From Thermaceae bacterium (GTDB lineage: Bacteria; Deinococcota; Deinococci; Deinococcales; Marinithermaceae), in the NCBI GenBank assembly GCA_026987375.1, contig JALSMT010000086.1, forward strand, positions 1-64,000: a stretch of DNA of 64,000 nt. The letters run 5' to 3'. Positions 55,534 to 63,293 of this stretch are shown piece by piece (positions within the stretch are counted from its first letter, which is position 1; each line of letters begins with the position of its first letter). The notes under the pieces are model-generated. The model searched no databases and was not told the DNA's origin. It was given only the letters and a program-made list of their open reading frames with translations. Both the position numbers and the translations under genes were made by a program.

Positions 55534-57309
55534 GTGCCGAGCCGAGTACGCCTGCTGCTGGGCTTCATTTACCTGGTAATGCTGCTGCTGATAGGGCGGC
55601 TTGTGCAGCTGCAGGTCTTGCAGCACGGCAAGTACGCCACCCTGGCGGAAGGCAACCACCAGCGCACCGAAACCATACCTGCGCTGCGGGGTCGCATCTT
55701 CGACCGCAACGGCACGCCCATCGCCGCCAACCGTATAGCCGTGGATCTGCGCTACAGCGGCGGCCCCATACGCTTCAAGAAGCGTATCCTAGGCGTCATC
55801 GGCCTGGACGAGCTGCCCCAGGTCAAAGACAAAGACGTAGTGCTGGCCGCCAACCTGCCAGACGAGTGGGTGCCGACGCTGGCCGAGCTAAGCGCCGGCC
55901 AACAGAACCTCAAGCTGGTGGAGCGCGTGGAGCGTTATTACCCTAACCCAATATCGGGGCCGGTCATCGGATACGTGCAAGAACCCAGCGCCAAAGACCT
56001 GCGCAACGGCTACGAGCGCGGCGACTTGGTAGGCCGCTCCGGGCTGGAGGCGGCGCTAGAAGACACCTTGCGCGGCCGCCGCGGCCTCAAACTGGTGGAG
56101 GTCAACGTTCACGGCGAGGTGATCCGCGAGCAGACGCTGGCCGCCCCCAAGCCGGGCAAGGACGTCTACCTGACAATAGACCTCAACCTGCAGCGCGCCG
56201 CCGAAAAAGCGCTGCAGGAATCGCTGGCCGACATCAACGCCTGGCGAGACAAACTAAAACTGCCCCACGAAAGAGTAGCGAGAGGAGCCATCGTAGCCCT
56301 AGACCCTACAAACGGCGAGGTTCTGGCGATGGCTACCGCGCCCGCGTACGACCCCAACCTCTTCACCCGCCGCCCCTCGCCCAGTAAAGAGATAAAGGCC
56401 CTGCAAAGCGACCCCGCCCACCCGCTGCTCAACCGCGCGGTCCAGGCCTACACTCCCGGTTCCACCTTCAAAGCGGTTACCGCCAGCGCTCTATTGGAAA
56501 AACGCTTGGTAACACCCAGCACCGTCTACCGCTGCCTGCCGTACATCCGCTTCGGCAAGCAGATCAGGCGTAACTGGTCCTGGCGCGACATGGGTCCAAT
56601 GACGGTCAAGGAGGCGCTGGCCTATAGTTGCAACACCTGGTTCTACCAGGCGGTAATAAACTCGGGCCCGGAAAAGACGGTAGACGTGATCGCCGACCGC
56701 GCCAGAGAGTTTGGCCTCGGCGGCTACAGCGGTATCGAGCTCGCCGAAAAACCGGGCCTGATTCCAGATCGTGAGTGGAAGAAAAAGCGATTCAAAGAGC
56801 CCTGGTACCCCGGCGAAACCCTTTCCGTGGCCATCGGCCAGGGAGCGGTTTTAGCTACGCCGCTGCAAATAGCCCGCATGCTGGGCGCCATCGCCACGGC
56901 GGGCAAGCTCAGCCAGGTTCACTTGACGCGCAAAATAGCCGGCGGGCTGCAAAAGCTCCCCGCCAAGCAGGTCCCTGGCCGTTTCTGGCGCACTTTGCAA
57001 GAGGGCTTGCGATTGACCGTAACCGAGGGCACGTCTTCCTTCCGCCTCAAAGACTTTTCCGTACCCACCGCCGGCAAGACCGGCACCGCCGAAACCCCCG
57101 GTAAAAAAGCCGGCTACGAACACGCTTGGTACGTCGGTTACGGCCCCTATCCGCTGACAGATAAAAGATACAAGCCGCTAGTAGTGGCGGCCTTTTTCGA
57201 AAACGCCGGCGAGGGCAGCCGCGTTGCCCTGCCGGCGGCCAAGAAGGTAATGCAGGCCTACTGGCGAATAGGACCAAAGGCGCCCGCGACCCCGCGCAAA
57301 ACCCCGTAA
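55534..57309 (+). CDS. mrdA: Penicillin-binding protein 2 (peptidoglycan transpeptidase)
   Basis: 591 residues from GTG. N-terminal anchor (GFIYLVMLLLIGRLVQLQVL), pedestal with RGRIFDRNGTPIA, transpeptidase with Ser310 in PGSTFK, YSCNTW, and KTGTAETPG. Monofunctional class B PBP for elongation. Follows mreD; rodA and mreB are not in the window. Confidence 0.96.
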   Translation: MPSRVRLLLGFIYLVMLLLIGRLVQLQVLQHGKYATLAEGNHQRTETIPALRGRIFDRNGTPIAANRIAVDLRYSGGPIRFKKRILGVIGLDELPQVKDKDVVLAANLPDEWVPTLAELSAGQQNLKLVERVERYYPNPISGPVIGYVQEPSAKDLRNGYERGDLVGRSGLEAALEDTLRGRRGLKLVEVNVHGEVIREQTLAAPKPGKDVYLTIDLNLQRAAEKALQESLADINAWRDKLKLPHERVARGAIVALDPTNGEVLAMATAPAYDPNLFTRRPSPSKEIKALQSDPAHPLLNRAVQAYTPGSTFKAVTASALLEKRLVTPSTVYRCLPYIRFGKQIRRNWSWRDMGPMTVKEALAYSCNTWFYQAVINSGPEKTVDVIADRAREFGLGGYSGIELAEKPGLIPDREWKKKRFKEPWYPGETLSVAIGQGAVLATPLQIARMLGAIATAGKLSQVHLTRKIAGGLQKLPAKQVPGRFWRTLQEGLRLTVTEGTSSFRLKDFSVPTAGKTGTAETPGKKAGYEHAWYVGYGPYPLTDKRYKPLVVAAFFENAGEGSRVALPAAKKVMQAYWRIGPKAPATPRKTP

Positions 57310-57327
57310 CGTGGCATACTGAGCAGC

Positions 57328-57873
57328 ATGCGTTTGCGAGCAACCCTAGGAGCGCTGGCGCTCCGTCTCGATGGCGACGAAACGGCGAAGCAGATAGAAA
57401 CGGCCCTGCAAGAATCTCCGGACATGCCGTTAGAAGTGGAGATAAACGGCCAGGTAAGCGGCGAAGTCGTTTCTTCTCTATTGCAAACGGCGCAGAACCT
57501 GGGAAGGCGGCTCGTCTTCCGCCCGCCGCGCAAAGAGAAGGTGGTGCTCTACACAGAGGTGGTGGCCCACAATCTGCGCAGCGGCCAGCGGGTGCAGTCG
57601 GCAGGCACCGTCGTTGTGCTGGGCGACGTGAACCCAGGAGCCGAAGTCATTGCCGGCGGCGATGTCATAGTCGTCGGCAAGCTGCGTGGTCTGGCCCACG
57701 CCGGGGCCGAGGGCAACGAGAAAGCCGCCATCTGGGCCCTGCAGCTTGCGGCCAAGCAACTACGTATCGCTTCCCACGTCGCCATCGCCCCGGAAGAGCC
57801 GCCCAGCAGCATCTCCCCCGAGCGGGCTCGCGTCAAGGACGGTCAGATAATAATAGAGCCTTGGGGCAGGTAG
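57328..57873 (+). CDS. minC: Septum-site inhibitor MinC
   Basis: 181 residues. N-terminal domain is short; the C-terminal beta-helix (about 85-180) with GQRVQSAGTVVVLGDVNPGAEVIAGGDVIVVGKLRGLAHAG is the MinC signature. Inhibits FtsZ assembly away from mid-cell. CATACT ends 7 bases before the ATG. minD does not follow, because convergent rpsT-thx comes next. Confidence 0.93.
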   Translation: MRLRATLGALALRLDGDETAKQIETALQESPDMPLEVEINGQVSGEVVSSLLQTAQNLGRRLVFRPPRKEKVVLYTEVVAHNLRSGQRVQSAGTVVVLGDVNPGAEVIAGGDVIVVGKLRGLAHAGAEGNEKAAIWALQLAAKQLRIASHVAIAPEEPPSSISPERARVKDGQIIIEPWGR

Positions 57874-57899
57874 CACCGCTTCACAACTAGACCGCGATT

Positions 57900-57929
57900 G
57901 CGTAAAAAGAAGCCGCCCCAGGGCGGCTT
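57900..57929 (-). terminator. Terminator of rpsT-thx
   Basis: Minus strand AAGCCGCCC/GGGCGGCTT, 9-bp stem with a 2-base apex, followed by CTTTTTACG. Located just after the thx stop. Confidence 0.85.
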
Positions 57930-57946
57930 GCGGAAGAAAAGGTTAT

Positions 57947-58030
57947 TTATTTTTTACGGCGGGGGCGATACTTGCCGAATGTGCCCTTGGCGATCTTGCC
58001 CTTGCGGGTCTTGCGATCTCCTCTGCCCAT
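57947..58030 (-). CDS. thx: 30S ribosomal protein Thx
   Basis: 27 residues, starting [12 protein letters not shown] and ending KYRPRRKK, rich in Arg/Lys. It closely matches my memory of the Thermus Thx peptide, which is buried in the head of the 30S subunit. ATG has GGAGGCGAG upstream and lies 10 bases after rpsT, so it is co-transcribed. It is too short to be noticed in a standard gene scan. Confidence 0.92.
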   Translation of the reverse strand: MGRGDRKTRKGKIAKGTFGKYRPRRKK

Positions 58031-58040
58031 AACTCGCCTC

Positions 58041-58331
58041 CTAAGCCTTTAGGCTGCCCAGAATCTGGTGCAGTTTCTTCATCAAACGCGACTTTTTACG
58101 CGCCGCGGTCCTCTCGTGCAAAGTCGAGCCCTTGGCGGCCTTGTCTATCAGGCTCTCGGCCACGCGCAGGTAGTTGAGCGCGCGCTCTTTATTGCCGGCC
58201 TCTGCGGCCTCTATCGCTTTCTTGCTGAAGGTTTTGATCATCGACTTACGCGCCTTGTTCCGCGCGCGCCGCTTTAGCGACTGGCGGTGGCGTTTCATCG
58301 CCGACGGGGTACGTGCGCTGCTATTAGCCAT
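58041..58331 (-). CDS. rpsT: 30S ribosomal protein S20
   Basis: 96 residues, [22 protein letters not shown] followed by the three-helix S20 pattern with [19 protein letters not shown] and [16 protein letters not shown] 58331 has GAGGAGGAAT upstream; a five-codon longer start is rejected. Confidence 0.96.
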   Translation of the reverse strand: MANSSARTPSAMKRHRQSLKRRARNKARKSMIKTFSKKAIEAAEAGNKERALNYLRVAESLIDKAAKGSTLHERTAARKKSRLMKKLHQILGSLKA

Positions 58332-58385
58332 ATTCCTCCTCATACGCCCCTTTGGGGCAAGCCACCCGCAAGTCTACCACAGCGG

Positions 58386-58660
58386 GCGCGCTCCTGCCAA
58401 GACGTGTAATCGGTCAACACAAATGTTAACGACCGAGACCCACCAGGGGACCGGCTCCTCTCGCATCATAGCCAGGAAGTCTAAGGGGGCCAGGCCGTCT
58501 AGGGCACGGTAGGGTCTTTGTCGGTTGTAATAGTCGAGGTATTTGGTCGAGCTCGGTTCGAGTGCTGGCTAAGGTGGGTAGGGAGGCGAGTAAAGAAATC
58601 GTCGCCTAGGGTCTGTTGCGTCTGCTCGGTGCGGCGCTTTCTTTTGAGCTCCTGGGAAAT
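58386..58660 (-). pseudogene. Transposase remnant (IS481/IS3-type integrase core, C-terminal part)
   Basis: The minus strand encodes KYLDYYNRQRPYRALDGLAPLDFL, the common C-terminal pattern (YxxYNxxRPHxALxxxTPxxxL) of rve-type transposases. About 20 codons upstream, in another frame, RTEQTQQTLGDDFFTRLP resembles the VERxxxTLxEEFY segment with the catalytic Glu. A frameshift separates the two and the N-terminal two thirds are missing. No terminal repeats are evident. Confidence 0.65.
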
Positions 58661-58939
58661 GCGATCGGCCAGCACAAAACTAAGCCGTCCTCCGTCTCAG
58701 CAATATCCTGGATTGCAGACTCCAGCAAGTCGCAAGCCCGCTAATATATCTAGCCTGTAGCAGGTCGAAAGCAAGGAGCGGCGTCAGGCGAGAACGACAG
58801 GACGTCTTTTTGACGCCAGGTCAAGTGATCCTACGCCGCCGAAACGCTTTCCCCTCTGCATCCCCTTTCGCCTTCGCCCGCCTGACCATTCAAAACGTCC
58901 TGCACGGCCAGAGGCGGCGAGCGTGGGGCCGCCGCCTGC
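58661..58939. other. Non-coding remainder of the 58.3-58.95 kb gap
   Basis: No gene recognised. GGCGTCA and TGACGCC (58779-58817) could form a long-loop hairpin. The segment next to the transposase remnant may be decayed element DNA. Confidence 0.4.
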
Positions 58940-58945
58940 TAGGCT
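58940..58945 (+). promoter_or_regulatory. Leaderless-type -10 box (TAGGCT)
   Basis: TAGGCT ends 6 bases before the ATG at 58952, identical in hexamer and spacing to the cobB and adenosyltransferase promoters. Confidence 0.6.
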
Positions 58946-58951
58946 ATAGCT

Positions 58952-59179
58952 ATGGATCCCTTTTTTGCGGTTCTGCTAATGCTCATCAGCTTTATGCTGG
59001 CCGCCCGCGGCTGGATGGTCGGGCAGCGCTGGTCGGTGGTATTTCTAGCGGTGCCGGCGTTTTATCTGTTCATCGCTCACAACTTTTGGGCTTCCTCGGG
59101 TTGCTTGCTAGTCTTACTAGCCGGCTGGTGGTACCTTAAAAGGTTCGAACCCGAGCAAAAACCACCCCAGAGTGGTTAA
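58952..59179 (+). CDS. Small membrane protein of unknown function
   Basis: 75 residues with two or three hydrophobic helices (FFAVLLMLISFMLAARGW, VVFLAVPAFYLFIAHNF, LLVLLAGWWYL) and a polar tail. The promoter-like TAGGCT supports a real gene. Family not recognised. Located 12 bases before the HNH gene. Confidence 0.65.
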   Translation: MDPFFAVLLMLISFMLAARGWMVGQRWSVVFLAVPAFYLFIAHNFWASSGCLLVLLAGWWYLKRFEPEQKPPQSG

Positions 59180-59191
59180 TATATACGCAAG

Positions 59192-59725
59192 ATGAACCTG
59201 AGCGTTCCCCGCATCTTGGTTCTCAACGCCGGCTACGAGCCCTTGGGCCTGACCAGTGTAAAGCGCGCAATCATACTGGTGCAAAGTCAGGCGGCGCTGA
59301 CGGTAATAGAAAGTCAGCACTTTTTACGTACTCCCAGCAGCAGGGTGCCCGTGCCTTCGGTTATCCGCATCACGCGCATGATCCGCCGCCCTCCCGGGCG
59401 GCTTTCTCCTAGCCGGCGCAACGTTCTCAAGCGCGACGGTTATACCTGTCAGTACTGCGGCCTGAAGTCTGCGCATCTCACCATAGACCACGTCCTGCCC
59501 CGCAGCAGGGGCGGCCGCGATACCTGGGAAAACCTGGTGGCCGCCTGCCACAAGTGCAACGTCCGCAAAGGCGACCGCACCCCCAGCGAAGCCAAAATGC
59601 CGCTGCTACGGCAGCCAAAACAACCCGGCTATCTCTCCTGGATAACCTTCGAGATACGCCAGATACCCGCAGAGTGGAGGCAATTCTTACCCCTCAAGCA
59701 GACTAGCCGCGTATACGCCGACTAA
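59192..59725 (+). CDS. HNH endonuclease family protein
   Basis: 177 residues. Central RRNVLKRDGYTCQYCG, LTIDHVLPRSRGG, and NLVAACHKCNVRKGDRTP give the H-N-H residues and the CxxC...CxxC zinc site. The N-terminal half (RILVLNAGYEPLGLTSVKRAIILV) is that of the widespread solitary HNH proteins of Deinococcota, Actinobacteria and Cyanobacteria, whose role is unclear. TAATAT lies 9 bases before the ATG. No methyltransferase or mobile element accompanies it. Confidence 0.9.
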   Translation: MNLSVPRILVLNAGYEPLGLTSVKRAIILVQSQAALTVIESQHFLRTPSSRVPVPSVIRITRMIRRPPGRLSPSRRNVLKRDGYTCQYCGLKSAHLTIDHVLPRSRGGRDTWENLVAACHKCNVRKGDRTPSEAKMPLLRQPKQPGYLSWITFEIRQIPAEWRQFLPLKQTSRVYAD

Positions 59726-60560
59726 AACCGGGCTCTAGCGCCGATGCGGCGACCGCCAGCACTATCAGCGCTGCGCCCGCGTAGCCAGCCATGCTAAACC
59801 TCTCCCCCCACCAAACGAAAGCCAGCAGCGACGCCAGCACCGGCTCCAGCGTGGCCACCAGTGAGGCCTGGGTGGCCGGCAAGCGGCGCAAGCCCAAGCT
59901 ATAAAACCAGTAAGCCAGATAGGTAGATAGCGCCGACAACAGCAAAAGCGCCCGCCAGACTGCGGCGCTCTTGCCCGCGAAAGGAACCCAGGGCAAGAGC
60001 GCCAGCGCGCCGACGGGCAAAGCCAGCGCGAAGATGGCCGTGGGGGCGTAACGCCTAAACTGCAGCTTGCCGTATATGTAATAGACGGAGTAAGCCAGAC
60101 CGGAAACCAGCCCCCAGCCAATACCGGCGAACGAAGCGTGCAGGCCGCGGCCGGAGGCCGCCAGCAGCCAAACCCCCAAGAGCGTCAGCAAGACCAGCGC
60201 CAGTTGCGCCGCGCGCAGCGGCTGCCCCAAGAACGCGCGGCTGCCCAAAGCCACCCAGGCGGGGGCGGTATAGAGCAGCACCGACGCCAGGGCCGCCCCG
60301 CCGGCCTGCACCGCCAACTGATAGCTAAGGTAAAAGAGCGCCACGCCGAAGACTCCAAAGAGCAGCGCTCCCGCCAGCCCGCGCCCGCGCGGCAGCTTTT
60401 GCCGCAGGGCCAGAGCGTGAGCGATAAAAAACGCCCCGCCCAACAAAGCCCGCCAAAAGGCCACCTCCACCGGCGTCAGTCCCTGCGCCAGCGCCACCTT
60501 GGATACCGGGCCAATGAGCGCCCAGCTGGCGGCGGCGAGGAGCATGTAGACGTAGCCCAT
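59703..60560 (-). CDS. EamA/DMT family transporter
   Basis: 285 residues, ten predicted helices in two EamA repeats (GPVSKVALAQGLTPVEVAFWRALLGG early; LATLEPVLASLLAFVWWGERFS late). Exports amino acids or other metabolites in relatives; substrate unknown. Convergent with the HNH gene, overlapping by 23 bases. Confidence 0.9.
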   Translation of the reverse strand: MGYVYMLLAAASWALIGPVSKVALAQGLTPVEVAFWRALLGGAFFIAHALALRQKLPRGRGLAGALLFGVFGVALFYLSYQLAVQAGGAALASVLLYTAPAWVALGSRAFLGQPLRAAQLALVLLTLLGVWLLAASGRGLHASFAGIGWGLVSGLAYSVYYIYGKLQFRRYAPTAIFALALPVGALALLPWVPFAGKSAAVWRALLLLSALSTYLAYWFYSLGLRRLPATQASLVATLEPVLASLLAFVWWGERFSMAGYAGAALIVLAVAASALEPGFSRRIRG

Positions 60561-60889
60561 ACACCTATTGTGCTACAGCAAGCGTTTTGCGCGGCCGCCG
60601 CTCTCTTACGCTGCATTAGAGAGGTAAGCGGGGCAGAGCATAAATAGCCTATTTGTGCGTCATAGACGCGACTTGAGCGTAGTACGGATCCTAAAGCCGC
60701 TGCTAAGTCGGGAACTATCCCCCCATTTGGGGGTACACAGGCCGCCGCGCGGCTAATAGTCTGTAACTTGTGAGGGCGGAAGAGAACAAGCCCTCGAACA
60801 CAGGCCCAAGGCACTAGGCTCTTTATGCACTACCGCAGTACCCCACCGCTCATAGATAAGAAATCGGTGGGCAACACAGGAGGAAGAAA
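60561..60889 (+). promoter_or_regulatory. pilA upstream region: palindrome, -10 box and structured leader
   Basis: CCCCCATTTGGGGGTA (palindrome 60719-60735) is centred about 50 bases before the start implied by TAACTT (60764-60769). There is no good -35, consistent with activator dependence. The ~114-base leader contains CCCACCG/CGGTGGG (60842-60848, 60865-60871). GGAGGAAG precedes the ATG. The left part (60561-60700) holds nothing I recognise. Confidence 0.6.
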
Positions 60890-61243
60890 ATGCGTAACAA
60901 CAAGACCAAAGGTTTCACCCTGATCGAGCTGTTGATCGTCATCGCCATCATCGCCATTTTGGCCGCCGTGCTGATCCCCAACGTGCTCAACGCCCGTAAG
61001 CGCGCCACCGACAGCGCCGCCCAGGCCTACGCCCGTCAGGTAGCAACTTGGCTGGCCGCCGCCGACACCGCCGGCACCGACGTTACTGGTGTTACCACCT
61101 GTACCGACAACTTGCTGCAGGCCGAAGGCGCTCCTGGCAGCCTCCCCAACGGCGTGACCTCTTGCTCGGTCGCTTACAGCAACGGCACCTGGACGATTAC
61201 CACTCAGTCGCAGGCGGGCAACAGCTTCAGCGTCACCTACTAA
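60890..61243 (+). CDS. pilA: Major type IV pilin
   Basis: 117 residues. Leader MRNNKTKG, then FTLIELLIVIAIIAILAAVLIPNVLNARKRA with Glu at +5, close to Thermus PilA4. Two Cys (CTDNLL and CSVAY) fit the disulfide-bonded D region. Codon use is strongly biased to GC-ended codons, as expected for an abundant protein. Own promoter and a strong terminator, so it is a single-gene unit. Confidence 0.95.
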   Translation: MRNNKTKGFTLIELLIVIAIIAILAAVLIPNVLNARKRATDSAAQAYARQVATWLAAADTAGTDVTGVTTCTDNLLQAEGAPGSLPNGVTSCSVAYSNGTWTITTQSQAGNSFSVTY

Positions 61244-61253
61244 CGTTCCTACT

Positions 61254-61291
61254 CATAAAAAAGAGCGCGGCTAGCCGCGCTCTTTTTTATG
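61254..61291. terminator. Bidirectional terminator after pilA
   Basis: Perfect 38-base palindrome: 19-base arms beginning CATAAAAAAGAGCGCGGCT. GC stem flanked by A6 and T6, effective on both strands. Confidence 0.95.
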
Positions 61292-61336
61292 CCAATCACC
61301 CGCCGCTATTTGTTTTTTTATAGGGCAGTCTCTTAG

Positions 61337-61382
61337 TTACCCCCAAATGGAGGTACCACCATCGCGCCGCGCCGCCTAACCT
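61337..61382 (+). promoter_or_regulatory. Palindrome and leaderless-type -10 before the second pilA
   Basis: TTACCCCCAAATGGAGGTA (61337-61355), the third copy of the pilin palindrome, lies 22 bases before TAACCT (61377-61382), which ends 5 bases before the ATG. Spacing from palindrome to -10 is about 7 bases shorter than at the other two sites. Confidence 0.6.
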
Positions 61383-61387
61383 GAGGC

Positions 61388-61759
61388 ATGGAGCTGCGAC
61401 GGCCCTCTACCCGCACGTCAAACTCAGGTTTTACTTTAATAGAAGTGCTGATAGTGGTTGCGATCATAGGCATTTTGGCGGCGGTGCTGGTAGCGGAAGT
61501 TTTTAACGCCCGCCGCCGTACGGTCGATAGCGTAACCCAGACCTACGCCCGTCAGGTGGCCACCTGGCTGGCCGCCGCCGACACCGCCGGCGCCGACGTT
61601 ACTGGTGTTACCACCTGTACCAACAACTTACTGCAGACCGAAGGCGCTCCCGGCACTCTCCCCAACGGCGTGACCTCTTGCGCAATAACTTACGACAACG
61701 GCCGCTGGCGGGTAAGCGCCGCTTCGCAGTCGGGCAAAAACTTTTCCGTCGCATATTAA
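61388..61759 (+). CDS. Type IV pilin, paralogue of pilA
   Basis: 123 residues. Longer leader MELRRPSTRTSNSG, then FTLIEVLIVVAIIGILAAVLVAEVFNARRR. From about residue 45 the protein and DNA are nearly the same as pilA (TYARQVATWLAAADTAG..., TCTNNLLQTEGAPG). The 5' third uses ordinary codons (TTA, ATA), unlike pilA. Probably a minor or alternative pilin. Confidence 0.9.
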   Translation: MELRRPSTRTSNSGFTLIEVLIVVAIIGILAAVLVAEVFNARRRTVDSVTQTYARQVATWLAAADTAGADVTGVTTCTNNLLQTEGAPGTLPNGVTSCAITYDNGRWRVSAASQSGKNFSVAY

Positions 61760-61777
61760 ACAAAAAGGTTTAATATG
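61752..61777 (+). promoter_or_regulatory. Hairpin containing the stop of the second pilA and the next start codon
   Basis: CATATTAAAC (61752-61761) pairs perfectly with GTTTAATATG (61768-61777) around a 6-base loop. The left arm holds the pilin TAA and the right arm ends with the ATG of the ligase gene, which has no ribosome site. Translation of the pilin would open it, suggesting coupled translation. Confidence 0.6.
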
Positions 61778-63280
61778 AGCTACATGAGTAATGAGCGCGG
61801 TAAAAGCGCACTAGCTATGTCTATCTGGCTCTTTATGCTCGGGGTATACCCATTGTTATTCAACCCCTTCAAGCTAGGCTCGTCAGAAACCGCCAGCGGC
61901 CTTAGCAGCGCCAAAGTTTCCGTGATCATCTCGTCCGCAAGCCGCCCCAGCCCGGAAATGGTGTGGATACTGCCGCGCGAAATTCTCTTGTTCTTATTCG
62001 CTGCATTATCTTTGCTTTACATTATGGATAATTATAAAACATCTAGGGTAGTTTGGCTGGCTATAGCGTATTCCTTATTAGCGGCGGCCAGCGGCGCCCT
62101 TTCTGGCGATAGCGCAGATCTGACCCTGCTGGGCAGTGCGGGCAGGGGGGACGGCCTGCTTTACGCGATGGCGATAACATTATTGCTAATCTTCAGTTAT
62201 TTGCTAGGCCTGCGCTTTAATAAACGCACCGGTGATTTATTGGGCAAGGTCATAGTATACAGCGCGGCGATAGAATCTCTCGTCGTACTGTTGCAAAGGC
62301 TTGGAATAGATGTAATTGGATCTGTTACAAGAGGAGAACCCTACCCCGTCATCACAGGCACGATAGGCAACCCTGGAATGGCGGCGGCATTTTTGCTGCC
62401 CGCCGTAATCATCGCCGTATATTTTTGTAGCCGCAATTCTCACGCTGGTAAAAAAGGCTACTTGTTAACCGCAGCAATGGTCGTTATATCGGTCGCTTTG
62501 GGACTAACTGCCAACAGGAGCTCAATCCTCGCCATGCTGGTCGCCTTGCCGGTCTTGATAGCAGTCGGGGCCGGCGACCGAAAAAAGACGTACCTTAACG
62601 CGGCCCTTAGCGTACTGCTTGTGCTAACTGCCCCTATAATTGTGCCTAACGGGTCCTCAGGGCGCAACATTCTCAGCGCCCACTCGCTCAAAACGCGCCT
62701 CCTTATTTGGCGCCTTGCCGCCGACATTACCCTGCACACCAAAGGGCAGCCACTACTGGGTGGAGGCTTTGACGCCCTGAGATCGGGAATAATCAAGCAA
62801 GACAGGCGAAAACAGTACCTGGACGTATATCGGCAAGGACTGCGTCTGCCGCCAGGCCAGTCCTATGCGGGCTCAAAATGGATACCTGAAGATGCTCCGC
62901 CGGATAGAAACAGCGCCTTGCTAGTCAAAGTTCACGACAGTACTACGAATAAAACGTCATACTCGGTCATAGCGATAGAGCTGGATAAGGCTCATAATCT
63001 ATTCCTCGATAGAGCTTTGACGACCGGTATCTTATCGAGCCTGATATGGTTGTGGTTGTACCTGGCGGGAATAGCGGGAGGACTAGCGACAAGAAGAAGC
63101 GACATGGCGGTGCTATACTCCGTCGTGCTGCTGGCTTTATTGGTGTATTACCTGTTTTGGTTTCCAGTACCCCAGGTCGAGCCGGTACACGTAGCCATTT
63201 TGGGGGTAGCCCTAGCCCTGGCGGAGAAATCGCGCCCCGACAAGGGCGAGAACGGCGTTGTTATTAGCCCCCAAGGCTAG
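61775..63280 (+). CDS. O-antigen ligase-like membrane protein, probable pilin glycosylation
   Basis: 501 residues, about 10-12 membrane helices. Wzy_C/WaaL pattern: TGTIGNPGMAAAFLLPAVII, SLKTRLLIWRLA and a large periplasmic loop (about 310-400) before KAHNLFLDRALTTGILS, whose His is the usual catalytic position. In many bacteria a Wzy_C protein next to pilA (TfpW/PilO/PglL) attaches glycans to pilin; location directly behind pilA supports that. AT-richer codons than pilA. Confidence 0.82.
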   Translation: MSYMSNERGKSALAMSIWLFMLGVYPLLFNPFKLGSSETASGLSSAKVSVIISSASRPSPEMVWILPREILLFLFAALSLLYIMDNYKTSRVVWLAIAYSLLAAASGALSGDSADLTLLGSAGRGDGLLYAMAITLLLIFSYLLGLRFNKRTGDLLGKVIVYSAAIESLVVLLQRLGIDVIGSVTRGEPYPVITGTIGNPGMAAAFLLPAVIIAVYFCSRNSHAGKKGYLLTAAMVVISVALGLTANRSSILAMLVALPVLIAVGAGDRKKTYLNAALSVLLVLTAPIIVPNGSSGRNILSAHSLKTRLLIWRLAADITLHTKGQPLLGGGFDALRSGIIKQDRRKQYLDVYRQGLRLPPGQSYAGSKWIPEDAPPDRNSALLVKVHDSTTNKTSYSVIAIELDKAHNLFLDRALTTGILSSLIWLWLYLAGIAGGLATRRSDMAVLYSVVLLALLVYYLFWFPVPQVEPVHVAILGVALALAEKSRPDKGENGVVISPQG

Positions 63281-63293
63281 TTACGTAATATAT

